A DNA stretch of 64,000 bases, from assembly GCA_900762015.1 (NCBI GenBank), contig CAAFEX010000038.1, positions 6,873-70,872 on the forward strand. The letters run 5' to 3'. Under the pieces are notes generated by a model. It was not told the origin of the DNA and ran no database searches. It was given only the letters and a program-made list of their open reading frames with translations. This document shows positions 61,461 to 64,000 of the stretch, piece by piece. The position numbers were made by a program, and so were the translations under genes. Numbering within the stretch: position 1 is the first letter of the stretch; every line of letters starts with the position of its first letter. This DNA comes from an uncultured Collinsella sp. (GTDB lineage: Bacteria; Actinomycetota; Coriobacteriia; Coriobacteriales; Coriobacteriaceae).

Positions 61461-63595
61461 GCGGCACCCCCCTCACCGTCACCGGTGTAAGCGATGTGCT
61501 GCAGCAGCGCCACGATGTCCTCGCCGTCGACGGGCTCCACCGCAATATGCTTTGCGCTCAGGCGCTCGCGGATAATGGGCAGATCGCACGCCTTTGCCTG
61601 GCGCATAAGCAGGTAGAGCACGTCGCCGTCGACCAAGCCCGCCGCGTCGCTCTCGCGAATTGCCGACCCAATTGCGCCCACCAGCTCGCCGACAGGTTCC
61701 ATGCCCGGTACCACGCGCAGGAGCAAAAAACTCCCCATCTTGCTATCTGCCAGCGCCTGCTCCGCCGCGAGCTCTTGGCCAAAGGCAGCCTGCTTGAGCA
61801 CGCAAGTGCCGTCAACGCAGCGTTTATCCTGCGCCACCGCCTCATAATCAAAGGCACGGCCCAGCGCACTTTCGACCAGGCCGCACAAGATGCGGAACAG
61901 GTTTTGATAATAGAGGGTCATTTGGTTTTCGGCCGCACTACGTACAAAGATCAACACGGCGGGTGCCCCGTCGCGCTCGATCGCATATCCAAACATGGGA
62001 AGCCCCGGCGTCAGCTCGCGGTTCACCCACAGGTTCGAACGACCCCCGTCGCCCAAAAGAGGTGCAAGCTGCTCAAGCGCGAGCGAGCGTGCGGCATTTT
62101 CGGCAATCGCAGGACTTGCTGCCACCAGGCGTGCAAATGCCCCGCCCGAAACATGGTAGATCGCCACGAAATCGTTCTCGAGGATCTCGCCCAAAAGCTC
62201 GCAGCACTTGCGATAGATGTCGCGTGGGTTGAGCACGTCGAGCTCCTGCGTCACCGCAAAGATCTTGCCAAAGCTGTCGTGGCGACCCACGATCTGGCGC
62301 CTGTACGCGCGCTTATCCTCGATCGCGTCGTGGTAGAGCTGCGTAAGAAACGTATTACGGTTGCGCACGAGCTCGTTTTGATCGCGCTCCGCCCTAATGG
62401 CTTCGCTGTTGCGCAGCTGCACATAGCCGCACACGGCACCCACCACAAAGTACGCAATATACGGCAGCCAGTTGGACGGCTCGTAGAACAGCCCCTGGAA
62501 GGTATAGCCGTACTGAGTAAAGTAGCTCGCGGCCAAACCCACCGACGCCAGCAGCGCCGCAACCAGGCCAAAGTCCAAGCCATACAGCGTGCCGATCATC
62601 ACCACGTAGAGTAGGCGATAATCGAGCACGTTGAGCTGGGCCGATTGAGAGAACAGATGCTCCAGCACCTCGAACAGAACCCAGGCAACGCCCGTCTCCA
62701 GGCATTTAATAGGCAGCGTGCGCATTTGGATGCGGTCGATGGCGGCGCGCAAGGGGTTGACCTTCTTTGCGCGGCCAGCATCCCAACGCGCTTGAATGGT
62801 CGAAAGATCGCGCAGCAAGTCGTAGCGCTGAAACCAGCCATAGCGCACGCGAGCGACGTCGTTGGCGGGCAGGTTGTAGCCGGCAGAATCGCCATAGGCA
62901 ACGGCAAGGCCGGGGAACAACGCCTTGAGGGCGTCCCCCACCTCACCCGCCGTGTGATGGAAGGCATCGGCAACGTCGAGCGTCTCAAAGGAGGCGTCCC
63001 AGCTGTCGAAGATACGGCGTACTAGCACCGCGAGCTCCTCGGTGCACAGCAGGGGAAACGCCGCATCCTGCGCGCCCTGCAGAGCAACCGAGCCGGTCGA
63101 GCACGCATCGAACAGCGGCACCAAAAACGGGTCCTCCATCGCGGCAGACGCGGTATACAGGAACGGCACGCGCAGGATCTTGGTCTGAACGCCCTCGCGA
63201 GCAGCGTAGTAGCGGCACAGGTCGTTGGCTGCGCGGGCGATAATGCCCTTGCCCGTTCGCCCCGCGGCGTCGGTGGCACCCTCGGCACCCGCGGGCCCCG
63301 CTACATACAGCAGTTGGACCCGGCGACCCGCGCACGCACGAAAGACCGAGCGCAACAGCTCGATATCGCCCACGGTATCGGTATGCGGGGTAAGGTAATT
63401 GGAAAGGTAGACCATGCGGTCGAACTCGTAGGCCTGATCCAGGTGTTGCAGAAGCTCTTTCCACGAGGAATGGGGCGACGACTCGTCGCGGTACGCGTCC
63501 TGCGCGGCTACGACCTGCACATGGTCCCCGGGGAACGCCTTGGCACAAAAGTCATCGTCAACATATGCGGTGTTGCCAACAACCAGCACCTCCAT
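61457..63595 (-). CDS. pelD: PelD-like protein: SDR domain + TM + GAF + degenerate GGDEF (c-di-GMP receptor)
   Basis: 712 residues in four parts. Residues 1-295 resemble a short-chain dehydrogenase/epimerase (MEVLVVGNTAYVDDDF start, but a poor GxxGxxG motif and YYAAR in place of YxxxK, so likely inactive). TM helices occupy about 301-316, 327-360 and 375-395. A GAF-like domain spans about 450-580 and a degenerate GGDEF about 595-712. The GGDEF is replaced by DGDVL (656-660), but the inhibitory c-di-GMP site RxxD is intact as RESD (647-650), exactly five residues upstream. It heads the operon; RBS GGGGAGGGG precedes the ATG. Confidence 0.92.
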   Translation of the reverse strand: MEVLVVGNTAYVDDDFCAKAFPGDHVQVVAAQDAYRDESSPHSSWKELLQHLDQAYEFDRMVYLSNYLTPHTDTVGDIELLRSVFRACAGRRVQLLYVAGPAGAEGATDAAGRTGKGIIARAANDLCRYYAAREGVQTKILRVPFLYTASAAMEDPFLVPLFDACSTGSVALQGAQDAAFPLLCTEELAVLVRRIFDSWDASFETLDVADAFHHTAGEVGDALKALFPGLAVAYGDSAGYNLPANDVARVRYGWFQRYDLLRDLSTIQARWDAGRAKKVNPLRAAIDRIQMRTLPIKCLETGVAWVLFEVLEHLFSQSAQLNVLDYRLLYVVMIGTLYGLDFGLVAALLASVGLAASYFTQYGYTFQGLFYEPSNWLPYIAYFVVGAVCGYVQLRNSEAIRAERDQNELVRNRNTFLTQLYHDAIEDKRAYRRQIVGRHDSFGKIFAVTQELDVLNPRDIYRKCCELLGEILENDFVAIYHVSGGAFARLVAASPAIAENAARSLALEQLAPLLGDGGRSNLWVNRELTPGLPMFGYAIERDGAPAVLIFVRSAAENQMTLYYQNLFRILCGLVESALGRAFDYEAVAQDKRCVDGTCVLKQAAFGQELAAEQALADSKMGSFLLLRVVPGMEPVGELVGAIGSAIRESDAAGLVDGDVLYLLMRQAKACDLPIIRERLSAKHIAVEPVDGEDIVALLQHIAYTGDGEGGAA

Positions 63596-63749
63596 GGCGC
63601 ACCCCTCCCCTAAAATCCACTCTGTTCATAGTCAAACATGCGTATTTTACGCTGTCAACGCGAGCTGGAAAGCCTTTAAGGCTGTTTTAAGAACTTTTTT
63701 GAGGATGTGGGAGTGGCAACTCGTCCGACCCAGGCTCACTGAGAGGCTA
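63596..63749. other. Leader region of the Pel operon
   Basis: 154 bases. On the minus strand TTGACA (63653-63658) is a good -35, but no well-spaced -10 was found (TTGACT at 17 bases, TATGAA at 22). No c-di-GMP riboswitch motif was seen. Confidence 0.3.
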
Positions 63750-64000
63750 CTATTCGCTCTGAAAAGGCACATCGCAATCTGCTGACAGCTCTGCAGGGAG
63801 AATGCCAGGCGATGGACATTGCTCTCGCACGGAATCATTGGATGAAAGAAACGGCAGTTCTTTGGAATAACTGACGATAACCTGCGGAACGATCTTAATG
63901 CCCAGAGCAAGTTCGAACTTTGCAATCGTCTTCAAAGTCATATTAGGTTGAGAATTCAAGAGCTTAGAAAGCGACTGAAGGCTTATGCCCATACGATTTG
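63750..64000 (-). CDS. XRE-family HTH protein, C-terminal fragment
   Basis: The frame is open to the window edge; the start lies outside. The last 83 residues begin NRMGISLQSLSKLLNSQPNMT and LKTIAKFELALGIKIV, the typical second half of an XRE/HigA-like helix-turn-helix. The rest has no recognisable domain. Its GC is visibly lower (near 47%) than the Pel genes, suggesting transfer. An antitoxin is possible, but no toxin partner is visible. Confidence 0.8.
   Translation of the reverse strand, partial: NRMGISLQSLSKLLNSQPNMTLKTIAKFELALGIKIVPQVIVSYSKELPFLSSNDSVREQCPSPGILPAELSADCDVPFQSE

Noticed and set aside
63596..63749. c-di-GMP riboswitch before pelD
   Set aside because: No conserved c-di-GMP aptamer motif was seen in the leader. 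Control through the PelD receptor itself is the more likely route.

Overview
The window is about 60% GC and gene-dense, with nearly all genes on the minus strand. It reads as chromosomal DNA of a gut actinobacterium of the class Coriobacteriia, most likely Collinsella. This is inferred from GC content, gene order (smc-rnc-acpP-plsX-rpmF; rimP-nusA-infB-rbfA-nrnA-truB-ribF-dnaG-rpoD), the monoderm gene set and the protein sequences; no database search was run.

Layout. 1-6050: partial RluA-type pseudouridine synthase, lspA, ileS with a T-box leader, and a glycerol-dehydrogenase-like enzyme on the plus strand. 6046-14040: DUF523 protein, ftsH, cobalamin adenosyltransferase, MATE transporter, SpoU methyltransferase, folA-thyA, and divergent from thyA a DUF134/NifX-like fusion protein preceded by two matching palindromes. 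14064-29000: a long minus-strand housekeeping run, in transcription order Asp23, DAK2, recG, rsmD, coaD, DivIVA-like, DUF177, rpmF, plsX, acpP, rnc, smc, ftsY, ffh. 29142-29216: tRNA-Asn(GTT). 29409-40929: the rimP-nusA-infB-rbfA-nrnA-truB-ribF-dnaG-rpoD block, headed by a promoter and a terminator-like attenuator. 41298-46860: a lipoprotein, leuS, guaB and a small ModE/LysR-type HTH protein.

46974-64000 is accessory. It holds a trans-sulfuration-type protein that appears to have lost its PLP lysine, a sucrose island (scrB, scrA, scrR with three matching operators), and an eight-gene, tightly coupled minus-strand operon at 52500-63595. In transcription order this is PelD-like (SDR + membrane + GAF + degenerate GGDEF with an intact RxxD site), PelE-like, PelA-like deacetylase, PelF, PelG, a CotH-family lipoprotein kinase, a VTC-type polyphosphate polymerase domain protein and DUF4956. 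The first five match the monoderm Pel exopolysaccharide machinery. The last three form a kinase/polyphosphate/membrane module whose overlap-coupling to Pel is the most interesting feature of the window. A low-GC XRE-family fragment ends the window.

Non-coding signals include the ileS T-box, the rimP leader attenuator, several long hairpins (four with a shared GGGAC core, three of these exactly filling convergent intergenic gaps), and two long imperfect palindromes (upstream of leuS and after the Pel operon).
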